Positions 1 to 11,538 of a DNA stretch of 64,000 nt are shown here, in pieces. The DNA is taken from assembly GCF_913774235.1 (NCBI RefSeq), contig NZ_CAJYDW010000002.1, positions 1 to 64,000 of the forward strand. The letters run 5' to 3'. The notes under the pieces are model-generated. The model saw only the letters and a program-made list of their open reading frames with translations, had not been told where the DNA came from and ran no database searches. Source of the DNA: an uncultured Pseudomonas sp. Lineage in GTDB: Bacteria > Pseudomonadota > Gammaproteobacteria > Pseudomonadales > Pseudomonadaceae. Every line of letters starts with the position of its first letter. The first letter of the stretch is position 1. Both the position numbers and the translations under genes were made by a program.

Positions 1-45
1 CCTTTCACGGCGGTAACAGGGGTTCGAGTCCCCTAGGGGACGCCA
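1..45 (+). tRNA. tRNA-Glu (TTC), 3' part only
   Basis: The window opens inside this gene. Visible are the anticodon arm with loop CTTTCAC (anticodon TTC), the variable region, the T arm with GGTTCGAGTCC, the acceptor strand AGGGGAC and an encoded CCA end. The 5' half lies outside the window. It precedes tRNA-Gly by 4 nt, so the two probably share one transcript. Confidence 0.9.
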
Positions 46-49
46 TATT

Positions 50-125
<76 letters not shown>

Positions 126-132
126 AATATCG

Positions 133-175
133 AAACACCGCCTTCGGGCGGTGTTTTCGTTTGTGCGGTTTTTTT
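133..175 (+). terminator. Intrinsic terminator of the tRNA operon
   Basis: A strong hairpin (AACACCGCC, loop TTCG, GGCGGTGTT at about 134-155) is followed by T-rich sequence (TTTTCGTTTG and then a run of seven T at 169-175). It lies between tRNA-Gly and the convergent sbp gene. Confidence 0.85.
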
Positions 176-215
176 GCCCGCGAGTGGCTGCCCGGCGCGA
201 GGCCGGGCGGGTCTG

Positions 216-1217
216 TCACTGGGCTGGCGTATAGATCTGGTCGAAGACGCCGCCATCGGCGAAGTGGGTCTTCTGGATACCGCTCCAGGGGCCGAATTGC
301 TTCTGGGCATCGATGAGTTCGAGCTTGGGGAAGCGATCGGCGTATTGCGCGAGGACTTTCGCATTGCGCGGGCGCAGGAAGTTATCCGCGGCGATCTTCT
401 GGCCTTCGTCGGACCAGAGATACTTCAGATATTCCTCGGCCTCGGCGCGCGTGCCTTTCTTGTCAACGACGCTGTCCACCACGCTCACCGGCGGCTCGGC
501 CTGTACCGAGATGCTGGGATAGACCACCTCGAAGCCGCCACGGCCGAATTCCCGTGCGATCATCTCCGCTTCGTTCTCGAAGGTCACCAGGACGTCGCCC
601 TGCTGGTTCTTCATGAAGGTGGTGGTCGCGGCGCGACCGCCGGTGTCGAGGATGGGCACATGCTTGAACAGGTCGGCGACGAAGCTGCGGGCCTTCTGCT
701 CGTCCCCGCCCGGTTGGCGCAGCGCATAGGTCCAGGCGGAGAGATAGGTGTAGCGGCCGTTCCCGGAGGTTTTCGGGTTGGGCACGATCACCTGGACGCC
801 GTCCTTGAGCAGGTCGGACCAGTCGTGGATGCCCTTTGGATTGCCCTGGCGCACGATCAGCACCGTGGCCGAAGTGAAGGGCGCGCTGCGGTCGGGCAGG
901 CGGCTTTCCCAGTCCTTGGGCACCAGGCCGCGATCGGCCAAGGCCTGGATGTCGGTGGCCTGGTTCATGGTGATGACGTCGGCCTGCAGGCCGTCGATGA
1001 CCGCACGGGCCTGCTTGCTGGAGCCGCCGTGGGACATCTGGATGACCGGGGTTTCCCCGTGCTCGGCCTTCCAGTGGGCCTGGAAGGCGGGGTTGTAATC
1101 CTTGTAGAAGTCGCGCATCACGTCGTAGGAGACGTTGAGCAGCGGCGGCTGGGCGGCCAGGGCCTGGACGCTGGCGGTCAGGGCAGCCGCTAGCAGGGTG
1201 AGGCGAAGTCTCTTCAT
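216..1217 (-). CDS. sbp: Sulfate ABC transporter periplasmic substrate-binding protein
   Basis: 333 aa with a Sec signal peptide (about residues 1-22, ending ALAAQ). The mature start LLNVSYDVMRDFYKDYN and the stretches QMSHGGSSKQARAV and NPKTSGNGRY are typical of the Sbp/CysP sulfate-thiosulfate binding family. The product would bind periplasmic sulfate and deliver it to a CysTWA-type permease, which is not in the window. It stands alone, convergent with the tRNA operon. A 7-bp hairpin (GTCCTGC/GCAGGAC, 1224-1247) lies just upstream of the start, in the mRNA leader. Expression under CysB during sulfur limitation is expected for the family; I do not identify a site. Confidence 0.9.
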   Translation of the reverse strand: MKRLRLTLLAAALTASVQALAAQPPLLNVSYDVMRDFYKDYNPAFQAHWKAEHGETPVIQMSHGGSSKQARAVIDGLQADVITMNQATDIQALADRGLVPKDWESRLPDRSAPFTSATVLIVRQGNPKGIHDWSDLLKDGVQVIVPNPKTSGNGRYTYLSAWTYALRQPGGDEQKARSFVADLFKHVPILDTGGRAATTTFMKNQQGDVLVTFENEAEMIAREFGRGGFEVVYPSISVQAEPPVSVVDSVVDKKGTRAEAEEYLKYLWSDEGQKIAADNFLRPRNAKVLAQYADRFPKLELIDAQKQFGPWSGIQKTHFADGGVFDQIYTPAQ

Positions 1218-1386
1218 GGGGGCGTCCTGCGGATGAGGGTGCAGGACTATAGCCTGTCACCCCGGTCTGCGTGCATAACCGCTGGAAATAAGGTAATGCA
1301 CGGCGAGGGCAGGGTGGTCCGCGGATGGTAGACTGCCGCCCTTTCGCGTGCAGTTGGGCACGGCGCGGCGGACAAGGGCACCTGAT

Positions 1387-4300
1387 ATGCGGTTGAGGTC
1401 GATCAAGCTGGCGGGATTCAAATCCTTCGTCGATCCGACGACGGTGAATTTCCCGAGCAACATGGCAGCGGTGGTCGGCCCCAACGGTTGCGGCAAGTCG
1501 AACATCATCGACGCGGTGCGCTGGGTGATGGGCGAAAGCTCGGCCAAGAATCTGCGCGGCGAGTCGATGACGGACGTCATCTTCAACGGCTCCAACAGCC
1601 GCAAGCCGGTGTCCCAGGCCTCCATCGAACTCATCTTCGACAACTCCGACCACACCCTGGTGGGCGAGTACGCCAGTTACGCGGAGATCTCCATCCGCCG
1701 CCGTGTCACCCGCGAAGGCCAGAACACCTATTTCCTCAATGGCACCAAGTGCCGTCGCCGCGACATCACCGACATCTTCCTCGGTACCGGCCTGGGGCCG
1801 CGCAGCTATTCGATCATCGAACAGGGGATGATCTCCAAGCTGATCGAGGCGCGTCCCGAGGACCTGCGGCACTACATCGAGGAAGCCGCCGGCATCTCCA
1901 AGTACAAGGAACGGCGGCGCGAGACCGAGAATCGCATCCGTCGCACCCAGGAGAATCTCGCCCGCCTGACCGACTTGCGCGAAGAACTGGAGCGCCAGCT
2001 CGAACGTCTGCATCGCCAGGCGCAGTCGGCCGAGCGCTTCCAGGCCTTCAAGCAGGAGGAACGGCAGCTCAGGGCGCAGTTGCAGGCCGTGCGCTGGCGG
2101 GAGCTGGATGGCCGCGTCGAGCAGCGCGAGACGGTGATCCGCGACCAGGAGACCGCCCTCGAAGCCTTGATCGCCGAGCAGCGCCACGCCGATGCCGGTA
2201 TCGAGCGGCTGCGCGACGGTCATCATGAGCTGAGCGAGGCCTTCAATCAGGTCCAGGGACGCTTCTACTCCCTCGGTGGCGACATCGCCCGGCTGGAGCA
2301 GACCATCCAGCATGGCCAGCAGCGCCAGCGGCAGTTGCAGGATGATCTGCGCGAAGCCGAGCAGGCGCGCAGCGAGGCTGAATCCCACCTGGAGCACGAT
2401 CGGGTGCTGCTCGCCACCTTCGAGGAGGAGCTGGCGATGCTCGAACCTGAGGAAGAAGCGGCGCGGGTTCAGGGTGAAGAGGGCGCCGCGGCCCTGGAAG
2501 AGGCGGAGCTCGCCCTGGCGGACTGGCAGCAGCGCTGGGAGCAGCTCAGCGCGGCGAGCGTCGAGCCGCAACGGGAGGCAGACGTGCAACAGGCGCGCAT
2601 CCGGTCTCTGGAGCAGAGTCTGGAGCGCGGAGTCGAGCGCCAGCGCCGCTTGCGGGACGAGCGCACCCTGCTGGGTGAGGATGGGCCATCAGACAGCCTG
2701 GTGGCGCTGGAAGAGCAGATCGCCGAAGACGAGTTGCTGCTGGAGGGATTGGCCGAGCAGGAGTTGCAGGTGGCCGATAGCCTGCAGCGCCTGCGTGAGG
2801 AATTGTTGGCGCTGGCCGGCGAGCAGAGTCAGCGACAGGGCGAGCTGCAGCGCCTCGAAGGACGTATCGCTTCACTGGAGGCACTGCAGCAGGCGGCGCT
2901 GGCGCCCGACACCGGCGCCGCGGCCTGGCTCGAGTCCGCGGGGCTGGCCCAGGCCGCCCAGCTGGCGGACGAGTTGCAGGTCGCGCCCGGTTGGGAGCAG
3001 GCGGTGGAGACGGTGCTCGGCACGGATCTGCAGGCAGTCTGCCTGGACGACCTGGCGCCGCTGCGACTCGAGGGCTTCGTCAGCGGTGAGTTGAACGTCG
3101 TGGTCCCGGGCGCGGCACCAGTCGCCGCGGGCAGCTTGCTGGAAAAGGTGCAGGCGCCGCGCGATCTGTCTCCCTGGCTGGGCCAGGTGCTGGTGGCGGC
3201 CAATTATGAAGAGGCCCTGGCGCGGCGCCCCGCGCTCGCGGCCGGACAAAGTCTGATCACGCCGGAAGGTTACTGGATTTCCCGGCATTTCCTGCGCGTG
3301 CGGCGTGCCCAGGCCGCGGAGGGCAGCGTGCTCGCCCGCGGACGGGAGCTGGACGAGCTGCAGGCGCGGCGCGAGGAGCTGAGTGACGCGCTGGCGCGGC
3401 AGGAGGAGCGTCTGGAGGACAGTCGTGCCGCCCAGCAGCGCCTAGAGGGCGAGCGAGAGGAGGGACGTCGACGCCAGCAGCAGGAGCAACAGCGCCTGGC
3501 GGAGCGCCGCGCCCAGCTGTCTGCCCAGCAGGCGCGGGCCGAGCAGCTGAGCATCCGTCGTCGGCAGCTGGAGGCCGATCTCGGCGATCTCGACCAGCAG
3601 CTGGCGCGGGAGCAGGAAGAGCTGGGCGAGTGCCGGTTGCGCCTGCAGGACGCCCTGGACGCCATGGCGGTGGATACCGAGCGGCGTACCCAGTTGCAGG
3701 AGCAGCGCGAGCGCCATCGGCAGGCGGTGGAGGCGGCGCGGCAACGACAACGCCAGGCGCAGGATCAGCTTCACCAGTTGACGGTGCGGCTGACGACCCT
3801 GAGAGCGCAGCGCCAGTCGACGCTCCAGGCGTTGGAGCGGCTGGAATTGCAGACCGCGCGGCTCGGTGAGCGCTGCGAACAGCTCAACCTCAATCTGGAG
3901 GAGGGCGGGGAGCCCCTCGACGAGTTGCGTCTGCGCCTGGAAGAACTGCTGGAGCGGCGCCTGCAGGTGGACGAGGAGATGCGCACGGCGCGCCTGGCCC
4001 TGGAGGACGCCGATCGGGAGCTGCGCGATTTCGAACGCCGTCGCCTGCAGGCGGAGCAACAGGCCACTCTGCTGCGCGGCCAACTGGAACAGCACCGGCT
4101 GGAGTGGCAGGGCCTGGCCACCCGGCGCAGCGGTTTCGCCGAGCAGCTGGCGGCCGACGGTTACGACCTGCCGACGGTGATCGCTACCTTGCCCGCCGAA
4201 GCCAGCGAGGCGGTCTGGGAAGAGCAGCTGGAAGCCGTGGCCACTCGCATCGCCCGCCTCGGGCCGATCAACCTGGCGGCCATCGACGAGTACCAGCAGC

Positions 4301-4872
4301 AGGCCGAGCGCAAGAATTACCTGGACGCCCAGAACGCCGACCTGGTGGAGGCGCTGGAGACCTTGGAAAGCGTCATCCGCAAGATCGACCGGGAAACGCG
4401 CAACAGATTCAAGGATACCTTCGACCAGATCAACCACGGCCTGCAGGCGTTGTTCCCGAAAGTTTTCGGTGGCGGCAGTGCCTACCTGGAACTTACCGGG
4501 GAAGATCTACTCGATACCGGGGTTGCGATCATGGCGCGTCCGCCGGGTAAGAAAAACAGCACCATCCATTTGCTCTCGGGTGGGGAAAAGGCCCTGACGG
4601 CTCTGGCCCTGGTGTTCGCCATCTTCCAATTGAATCCGGCGCCGTTCTGCATGCTCGACGAAGTGGACGCACCGCTGGACGACGCCAACGTCGGTCGCTA
4701 TGCCCGGCTGGTCAAGAGCATGTCGGAGAAGGTGCAGTTCATTTACATCACGCACAACAAGATCGCCATGGAAATGGCCGATCAACTGCTGGGCGTGACG
4801 ATGCACGAGCCGGGCTGTTCGCGGCTGGTGGCCGTGGACGTGGAGGAGGCGGTGGCCATGGTGGACGCGTAG
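1387..4872 (+). CDS. smc: Chromosome partition protein SMC
   Basis: 1162 aa, the usual Pseudomonas length. Walker A GPNGCGKS is at residues 31-38, two long Gln/Glu/Arg-rich coiled coils flank a hinge around residues 500-640, and the C-terminal head has the signature LLSGGEKAL and Walker B CMLDEVDAPLDD. It forms the condensin core with ScpA/ScpB and compacts and segregates the chromosome. The ATG at 1387 (MRLRSIKLAGFKSF) is preferred over the upstream in-frame ATG at 1348 because family members begin exactly there. zipA and ligA follow on the same strand after gaps of 205 and 113 bp. Confidence 0.97.
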   Translation: MRLRSIKLAGFKSFVDPTTVNFPSNMAAVVGPNGCGKSNIIDAVRWVMGESSAKNLRGESMTDVIFNGSNSRKPVSQASIELIFDNSDHTLVGEYASYAEISIRRRVTREGQNTYFLNGTKCRRRDITDIFLGTGLGPRSYSIIEQGMISKLIEARPEDLRHYIEEAAGISKYKERRRETENRIRRTQENLARLTDLREELERQLERLHRQAQSAERFQAFKQEERQLRAQLQAVRWRELDGRVEQRETVIRDQETALEALIAEQRHADAGIERLRDGHHELSEAFNQVQGRFYSLGGDIARLEQTIQHGQQRQRQLQDDLREAEQARSEAESHLEHDRVLLATFEEELAMLEPEEEAARVQGEEGAAALEEAELALADWQQRWEQLSAASVEPQREADVQQARIRSLEQSLERGVERQRRLRDERTLLGEDGPSDSLVALEEQIAEDELLLEGLAEQELQVADSLQRLREELLALAGEQSQRQGELQRLEGRIASLEALQQAALAPDTGAAAWLESAGLAQAAQLADELQVAPGWEQAVETVLGTDLQAVCLDDLAPLRLEGFVSGELNVVVPGAAPVAAGSLLEKVQAPRDLSPWLGQVLVAANYEEALARRPALAAGQSLITPEGYWISRHFLRVRRAQAAEGSVLARGRELDELQARREELSDALARQEERLEDSRAAQQRLEGEREEGRRRQQQEQQRLAERRAQLSAQQARAEQLSIRRRQLEADLGDLDQQLAREQEELGECRLRLQDALDAMAVDTERRTQLQEQRERHRQAVEAARQRQRQAQDQLHQLTVRLTTLRAQRQSTLQALERLELQTARLGERCEQLNLNLEEGGEPLDELRLRLEELLERRLQVDEEMRTARLALEDADRELRDFERRRLQAEQQATLLRGQLEQHRLEWQGLATRRSGFAEQLAADGYDLPTVIATLPAEASEAVWEEQLEAVATRIARLGPINLAAIDEYQQQAERKNYLDAQNADLVEALETLESVIRKIDRETRNRFKDTFDQINHGLQALFPKVFGGGSAYLELTGEDLLDTGVAIMARPPGKKNSTIHLLSGGEKALTALALVFAIFQLNPAPFCMLDEVDAPLDDANVGRYARLVKSMSEKVQFIYITHNKIAMEMADQLLGVTMHEPGCSRLVAVDVEEAVAMVDA

Positions 4873-5077
4873 TGCCCCACAGGCTGGTGGCGTGGCGGTG
4901 TAAAGTTGGCGGCAGTCGTGCTAGCTTATGGCCGCTTCCGTGGTAGGTAGAAAAAGCTAAGAAGAACACTGACTTGGCGTAGGTTTCGGACGTTTTGGAA
5001 AGACCTCGCAGGCGACGACTTTCCAAAGTTTCCCGACGGCTGTCGGTCCATTATTTTCACAGGGGTATGTCTTTTTC

Positions 5078-5965
5078 ATGGATATGGGTCTGCGCGAGTG
5101 GCTGATCATCATCGGCGTCATCGTCATCGCCGGTATTCTGTTCGATGGTTGGCGTCGCATGAGTGGCAAGGGCAAGCTCAAGTTCAAGCTTGACCAGTCC
5201 CTGAGCAATCATCCGGAACATGAGGACGAGGAGCCGGAAATCGTCGGCCCGACGCGCGTCGTGGAGCAGAAGGAGCCTTCGCTGGATGACCCCGGCGAGC
5301 CGACGCCACCCCGTGCCACCCAGCGCAAGCGTCGCGAAGAACCCAAGGCCGATAACTTCGATCTGTTCGCGGGTGACGAGGGTACGGACGGATTGGCCGC
5401 CGATTCCGACGACGTAGCCACGCGCGGCCGTGAGAAGCCGCGCAAGGAAAAGCCGCTGAGTGCCAAGGCCGCCGAACGCGAGCCGGCCGCCGAACCTGCC
5501 AGCGGTGGCAGCAGTGGCGGCACCCTGGCACCGGTGGACGAGGTGCTGGTGATCAACGTCATTTCCCGGGACGAAAAGGGCTTCGCCGGTCCGGCGCTGC
5601 TGCAGAACATCCTCGAGAGCGGCCTGAGATTCGGTGACATGGATATCTTCCATCGCCACGAGAGCATGTCCGGCAACGGCGAGGTGCTGTTCTCCATGGC
5701 CAATGCTGTGCGCCCGGGCACCTTCGACCTGGATGCCATCGACGACTTCCATACCCCGGCGGTGAGCTTCTTCCTGGGTCTGCCCGGTCCGCGGCATCCC
5801 AAGCAGGCCTTCGACCTGATGGTTGCCGCGGCGCGCAAGTTGTCCTCCGAACTCAATGGCGAGTTGAAGGACGAGCAGCGCAGTGTCATGACCGCCCAGA
5901 CCATCGAGCACTATCGCCAGCGTATCGTCGATTTCGAACGCAAGAGCTTGATGCTCAAGCGTTGA
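5078..5965 (+). CDS. zipA: Cell division protein ZipA
   Basis: 295 aa. The short N-terminal periplasmic tail and single transmembrane helix (about residues 5-25, [18 protein letters not shown]) are followed by a basic stretch, a long charged Pro/Glu-rich linker (about 45-150) and the C-terminal FtsZ-binding domain (about 155-290, starting [16 protein letters not shown]). ZipA anchors the FtsZ ring to the inner membrane. An in-frame ATG two codons later (5084) is possible, but homologues start MD-. It lies between smc and ligA and is followed by an intrinsic terminator at 5984. Confidence 0.95.
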   Translation: MDMGLREWLIIIGVIVIAGILFDGWRRMSGKGKLKFKLDQSLSNHPEHEDEEPEIVGPTRVVEQKEPSLDDPGEPTPPRATQRKRREEPKADNFDLFAGDEGTDGLAADSDDVATRGREKPRKEKPLSAKAAEREPAAEPASGGSSGGTLAPVDEVLVINVISRDEKGFAGPALLQNILESGLRFGDMDIFHRHESMSGNGEVLFSMANAVRPGTFDLDAIDDFHTPAVSFFLGLPGPRHPKQAFDLMVAAARKLSSELNGELKDEQRSVMTAQTIEHYRQRIVDFERKSLMLKR

Positions 5966-5983
5966 TCGCGCCAGAGCGAACCA

Positions 5984-6008
5984 AGAGCAGCCTCGGCTGC
6001 TCTTTTTG
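5984..6008 (+). terminator. Intrinsic terminator after zipA
   Basis: A 9-bp perfect stem AGAGCAGCC / GGCTGCTCT with a 2-nt loop is followed by TTTTG. Two more GC-rich hairpins (GGCGCCCGCGGGCGCC at about 6025-6040 and GCCACC/GGTGGC at about 6046-6061) sit in the leader of ligA. Confidence 0.85.
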
Positions 6009-6069
6009 TTTGTAATCTTTGCAGTGGCGCCCGCGGGCGCCAGAGCCACCCCAGGGGTGGCGACAGTGA

Positions 6070-8460
<2,391 letters not shown>

Positions 8461-8533
8461 CCTCGGCAAGGGGGATGGAGGCATCGAGGCTTGAGTTCGC
8501 GAGTCTTCTGCAGTAGCTAAGTCCTTGTATGGC

Positions 8534-8561
8534 TTGCAACTTCATCCCAACCGCGTAGAAT
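8534..8561 (+). promoter_or_regulatory. Sigma-70 promoter of ffs
   Basis: The -35 TTGCAA (8534-8539) and -10 TAGAAT (8556-8561) are separated by 16 bp. The expected start near 8568-8570 would leave a leader of about 22 nt containing a CCTCACC/GGTGAGG hairpin before the mature 4.5S RNA, as in precursors trimmed by RNase P. Confidence 0.65.
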
Positions 8562-8591
8562 GGCGCACCTCACCTCAGGGTGAGGCGTTAT

Positions 8592-8705
8592 GGTGGCTCC
8601 GTCGGTCCCCCCGCAACGATCAGCCGTGAACCCGGTCAGGCCCGGAAGGGAGCAGCCGCAGCGGTGATGTCGTGTGCCGGGGTGTGGCTGGCGGGGCCAC
8701 CTCCA
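8592..8705 (+). ncRNA. ffs: Signal recognition particle 4.5S RNA
   Basis: The sequence has the near-invariant SRP apical core (GGTCAGGCCCGGAAGGGAGC at 8634-8653, then AGCCGCAG). The RNA ends pair (GGTGGC at 8592 with GCCACC near 8696-8701). About 114 nt, like other gamma-proteobacterial 4.5S RNAs. It binds Ffh and targets ribosome-nascent chains to the membrane. The last 80 bp (8631-8710) recur perfectly at 19753-19832, so the gene is the attachment site of the element downstream and its 3' part is re-supplied by the insertion. A promoter is visible upstream. Confidence 0.95.
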
Positions 8706-8710
8706 TTTCT
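8631..8710 (+). repeat. attL: 80-bp direct repeat (3' end of ffs)
   Basis: Identical base for base to 19753-19832. It starts at CCCGGTCAGG within the SRP core and ends at CATTTCT, just past the RNA end. To the left, the first mismatch is A8630 against C19752; to the right, G8711 against A19833. This copy keeps the promoter and 5' half and so forms the functional ffs. Confidence 0.95.
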
Positions 8711-8755
8711 GCTAAGTAATTGTTTTACTTACACATTTTCTGCTCAAAACCCTTC

Positions 8756-8790
8756 TGTGTGACAGCCGCCTAGCACCTTCTTGTGTGACA
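8756..8790 (+). repeat. Left-end arm-type repeats TGTGTGACA (2 copies)
   Basis: Copies at 8756-8764 and 8782-8790, starts 26 bp apart (twice the 13-bp period seen at the right end). The same 9-mer occurs three times beside the integrase. Direct repeats at both ends flanking the core att sites are what arm-type integrase binding sites look like; the function is inferred. The stretch 8711-8920 holds no gene. Confidence 0.6.
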
Positions 8791-8920
8791 AGATCGCGTG
8801 CATGACTGCGATGCTATCCCCAGCCGCTACGTCATACAACCTAGCTATCCTTTCCTGAGCACAGCCACGCCACCAAGACGGCGAACGCTAAGCCCCCGAG
8901 ACACCACCAAAGCTCTGCAA

Positions 8921-11212
8921 TCAAGGAACCACCTCGGCGAAATTACTGATGGTGAGGTTCCAGAGGCCGTTGAGCTGTGTCTTCACCTCCTGGGCCGTGG
9001 CCTGGGGGTCACTGGATGAGATTACGATATTTCCCACTTGAATTTGGCGGTTGTCATTGTTCGTAGTGGTGGTAGCAGGGGCTCCCATCCTGTCCAGCAT
9101 TTTTTCGCTCATCTCAAGCTTGTAAGAGGGGCTTGAAAGCTGCCTCATCATGTCCTGAGCCTGAGGATTAAATGCACCTGTTTCCTTATGGCCTAGCAAC
9201 CAATCCCACATCGTATCTCTAGGCATCATGTCATCGGATGTCGGTGTACGGCCCATCAGGGCCTGAGGATCGATGGCTACTCCTGCATCAGCACCAAAGG
9301 ATAGGTTTCCTGTAGGGGTTTCCTTAAGTTTTCCTGTAAGGCTGCCTAGTAGAGTGGCACTGATGTTAGTTAGTACAGTATCGAACTTTTCTAGTGCCTG
9401 ATTAACAGGAAGCATGGCCTCTGTGAGTCGCTGGTGGGCAATGATGTTCTCATTTACCGCTTTGACCAGTTCCGGGTCACTATTAATCGCTATGGCTTGT
9501 TCACGTTGAGCGTTTTCGGTTCTCTGTTGATTTGCTTGGATACTCGAAGATTGACGAGCAATGACTTCTTTGTTCTGAGCAACGTACAGCTTCAAGGCTT
9601 CGTTAAAGTCCACTGCAAGAAGGTTATGCTTGCCCGTTGAGTTCGTCACGGCCGCCGCTCTTTGCTGATCGTTGCCTTTGAACTTATTACGCTGTGCCCA
9701 TGCTTGTTCGACGTAAGTTCTCAGAATCGGAGCTGCTTCCGTAAAGGTGTTTAAATCTTCACGGTCTCCATAACCCTTTGAACGTATTTGACCAAGCTGG
9801 AGGTTTGCTCGCTTCATTTCTTCTTGTGTCATGCCGGCCCCACGGAATGCCATGTTCTGACGGATATAGGTATTCAAGGCATTATCTAGATTCTCTCCAC
9901 GGCCACGCTGAGCAAGGATGAAATTACGGTAATCCTTGGCGCTATCAATATCATTGGAAATACCGAACTTGTTTGACATCCGATAGAAGACATCTTTTAT
10001 AAATGATTCTTTGCCAGGGTCTTTGGAAGCAGCGGCAGCGAATACGTTAGAAGTCTGTTCGGAAACGTCTGCCCCTTCCTGTCGTTTCTGCACTCGTTCT
10101 TGCAGTGCACTTACCACCTGTTGAGCGATGTAGCCAGCAGCAGCCACTCCAGCCACTGGTCCCGAAATCGGGCCAAAGAAGCTATTCCCAGACTCTTGGA
10201 GACTGGATGAAGCTTGCCTTGCCTGCCGAATAGCAGCGGATTCTTGGATTCGGGTGAGCGTTGCTTGGGTTCTGGCCTGTGTGGCTTGGAGTCTGCTAGC
10301 CAGGATGCTCTGGCGTAGTGTCTCCTGCTGAGCCTTGGCACGTCCCTTGGATAATTGCCTAGCCGCGCTTAGACGAGCAGCGTTCTCCCTGATGCCCTGA
10401 AGGCGTTGCCTAGCCTCTGCTGAAGCTATGGCTGCACTCTGTAGGGCAAGCTTGTTCTTCTCCCGTTCAATCTGTAGGGCAATGCGTTGCGCCTGCTGCT
10501 GACGCCGAGCCTCACCCTCTGCTTGCCGTTGAGCTTTCGCTTTGTTGAGTTCGTCCTGATGAGTAAATCTATCCATGTCGCGGATGTACTGAGCTTGGGC
10601 CTTTGCATAGTACTCTTGACGGGCTTTTTCAGTTGCTTTGGTCTGGGCTATGGCAGAGGCTGCAATCTTCTGTTCTTCTGCCTTAAGCTTGTCTCGAATC
10701 CCTGCTAGAGCATTCTCTCTGTTAGCAAACACTGAGAACTGACTGTTAGACTGTCTACGGATTCGCCCAATTAGCTCCTGCTTCTTTTCTTCAAATTTAC
10801 TAGGGGGACTAGTCACCACGCCATCAGCGTTAACACGCAATCTTGGTTTGATTGTGTTAGCTGCTGATACAAGCTGTGAGCGGACACGTTGAACTCTATT
10901 GGAGTTGATATGGCGTGATTGGATGGCCTGAATCCGTCTTGCAGCTTCTTCAGCGGCTTTGGCCTGTTGCTTAAGGGCATCCGCATAGCCCTTAGAATTG
11001 GATTTTGCTGTAGCTACTGACTTCTTACCCGCCTGATCTATCTTGCTCTGGCTAGATACAATAGATTTCGATGCTTTATCAAGGCTGGCTTGAACTGCTC
11101 CCGATTTAGAAGCAATAGCATCCAGTGAGGATTGCACCTTCTCTAGTTGACGTAATCCCCTGATCCTAACTTCTAATTGAGCAAAGTACTCTGCTAGTTT
11201 GTTATTTGACAT
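8921..11212 (-). CDS. Orphan phage tail tape-measure-like protein
   Basis: 763 aa. The N-terminal half (to about residue 340) is Ala/Gln/Arg-rich and predicted to be long coiled coil. A short hydrophobic Gly/Ala segment follows (about 345-365, GPISGPVAGVAAAGYIAQQ). Then comes a region resembling the conserved tape-measure block, in which a run of the type EEMKRANLQLGQIRSKGYG is followed by a DLNTFTEAAP motif. The C-terminal tail (about 715-763) resembles the beta-rich ends of tape measures. Tape measures set phage tail length and enter the host envelope. No other tail gene is nearby. Start chosen at the ATG preceded by GGAG 8-9 nt upstream. I have no homology search, so the family call rests on composition, order and motif resemblance. 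Confidence 0.6.
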   Translation of the reverse strand: MSNNKLAEYFAQLEVRIRGLRQLEKVQSSLDAIASKSGAVQASLDKASKSIVSSQSKIDQAGKKSVATAKSNSKGYADALKQQAKAAEEAARRIQAIQSRHINSNRVQRVRSQLVSAANTIKPRLRVNADGVVTSPPSKFEEKKQELIGRIRRQSNSQFSVFANRENALAGIRDKLKAEEQKIAASAIAQTKATEKARQEYYAKAQAQYIRDMDRFTHQDELNKAKAQRQAEGEARRQQQAQRIALQIEREKNKLALQSAAIASAEARQRLQGIRENAARLSAARQLSKGRAKAQQETLRQSILASRLQATQARTQATLTRIQESAAIRQARQASSSLQESGNSFFGPISGPVAGVAAAGYIAQQVVSALQERVQKRQEGADVSEQTSNVFAAAASKDPGKESFIKDVFYRMSNKFGISNDIDSAKDYRNFILAQRGRGENLDNALNTYIRQNMAFRGAGMTQEEMKRANLQLGQIRSKGYGDREDLNTFTEAAPILRTYVEQAWAQRNKFKGNDQQRAAAVTNSTGKHNLLAVDFNEALKLYVAQNKEVIARQSSSIQANQQRTENAQREQAIAINSDPELVKAVNENIIAHQRLTEAMLPVNQALEKFDTVLTNISATLLGSLTGKLKETPTGNLSFGADAGVAIDPQALMGRTPTSDDMMPRDTMWDWLLGHKETGAFNPQAQDMMRQLSSPSYKLEMSEKMLDRMGAPATTTTNNDNRQIQVGNIVISSSDPQATAQEVKTQLNGLWNLTISNFAEVVP

Positions 11213-11538
11213 TTTCTTTTCTCCGAAAATAAATTTACCTCTTTACATTTTCCGTTCTCCTTTGCCAGAAAATATATCCAAGGGGTGTTTTGTTGTTTTG
11301 TTTAAATGGAACAATGGGTGTTGAGCATCGCCTCTCGATGCAAATGACTCTCACTTGAGATTTTGAAATATCCCTCACCCTCTAGACGAGAGCTGTTCTC
11401 ATCTAATGTGTGGTTAGATGGGTATACCTGAGCGACTACTACAAAAGGACATCTAGTAACGTATCAATAAATACCGTTTGACTATCCAAACGACTACATC
11501 CATTATTGATACATCCAAACGACTACAGGAACGTAGCC
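11213..11538. other. Divergent intergenic region with inverted and direct repeats
   Basis: 326 bp between the tape-measure-like gene and the serine recombinase. It contains a 9-bp inverted repeat GTATCAATA (11461-11469) / TATTGATAC (11504-11512), a 15-bp direct repeat ATCCAAACGACTACA (11484-11498 and 11513-11527), and a hairpin CATCTAA/TTAGATG (11400-11420) followed by the palindrome GGTATACC. These are candidate recombinase or operator sites. A start-stop ATG-TAA with its own GGAG lies at 11243-11248 on the minus strand, ahead of the tape-measure-like start. Confidence 0.5.

Noticed and set aside
463-2589. Long 708-codon open frame on the minus strand across sbp and smc
   Set aside because: Antisense to two clear genes with diagnostic motifs; low-complexity His/Arg/Leu translation typical of GC-rich shadow frames.
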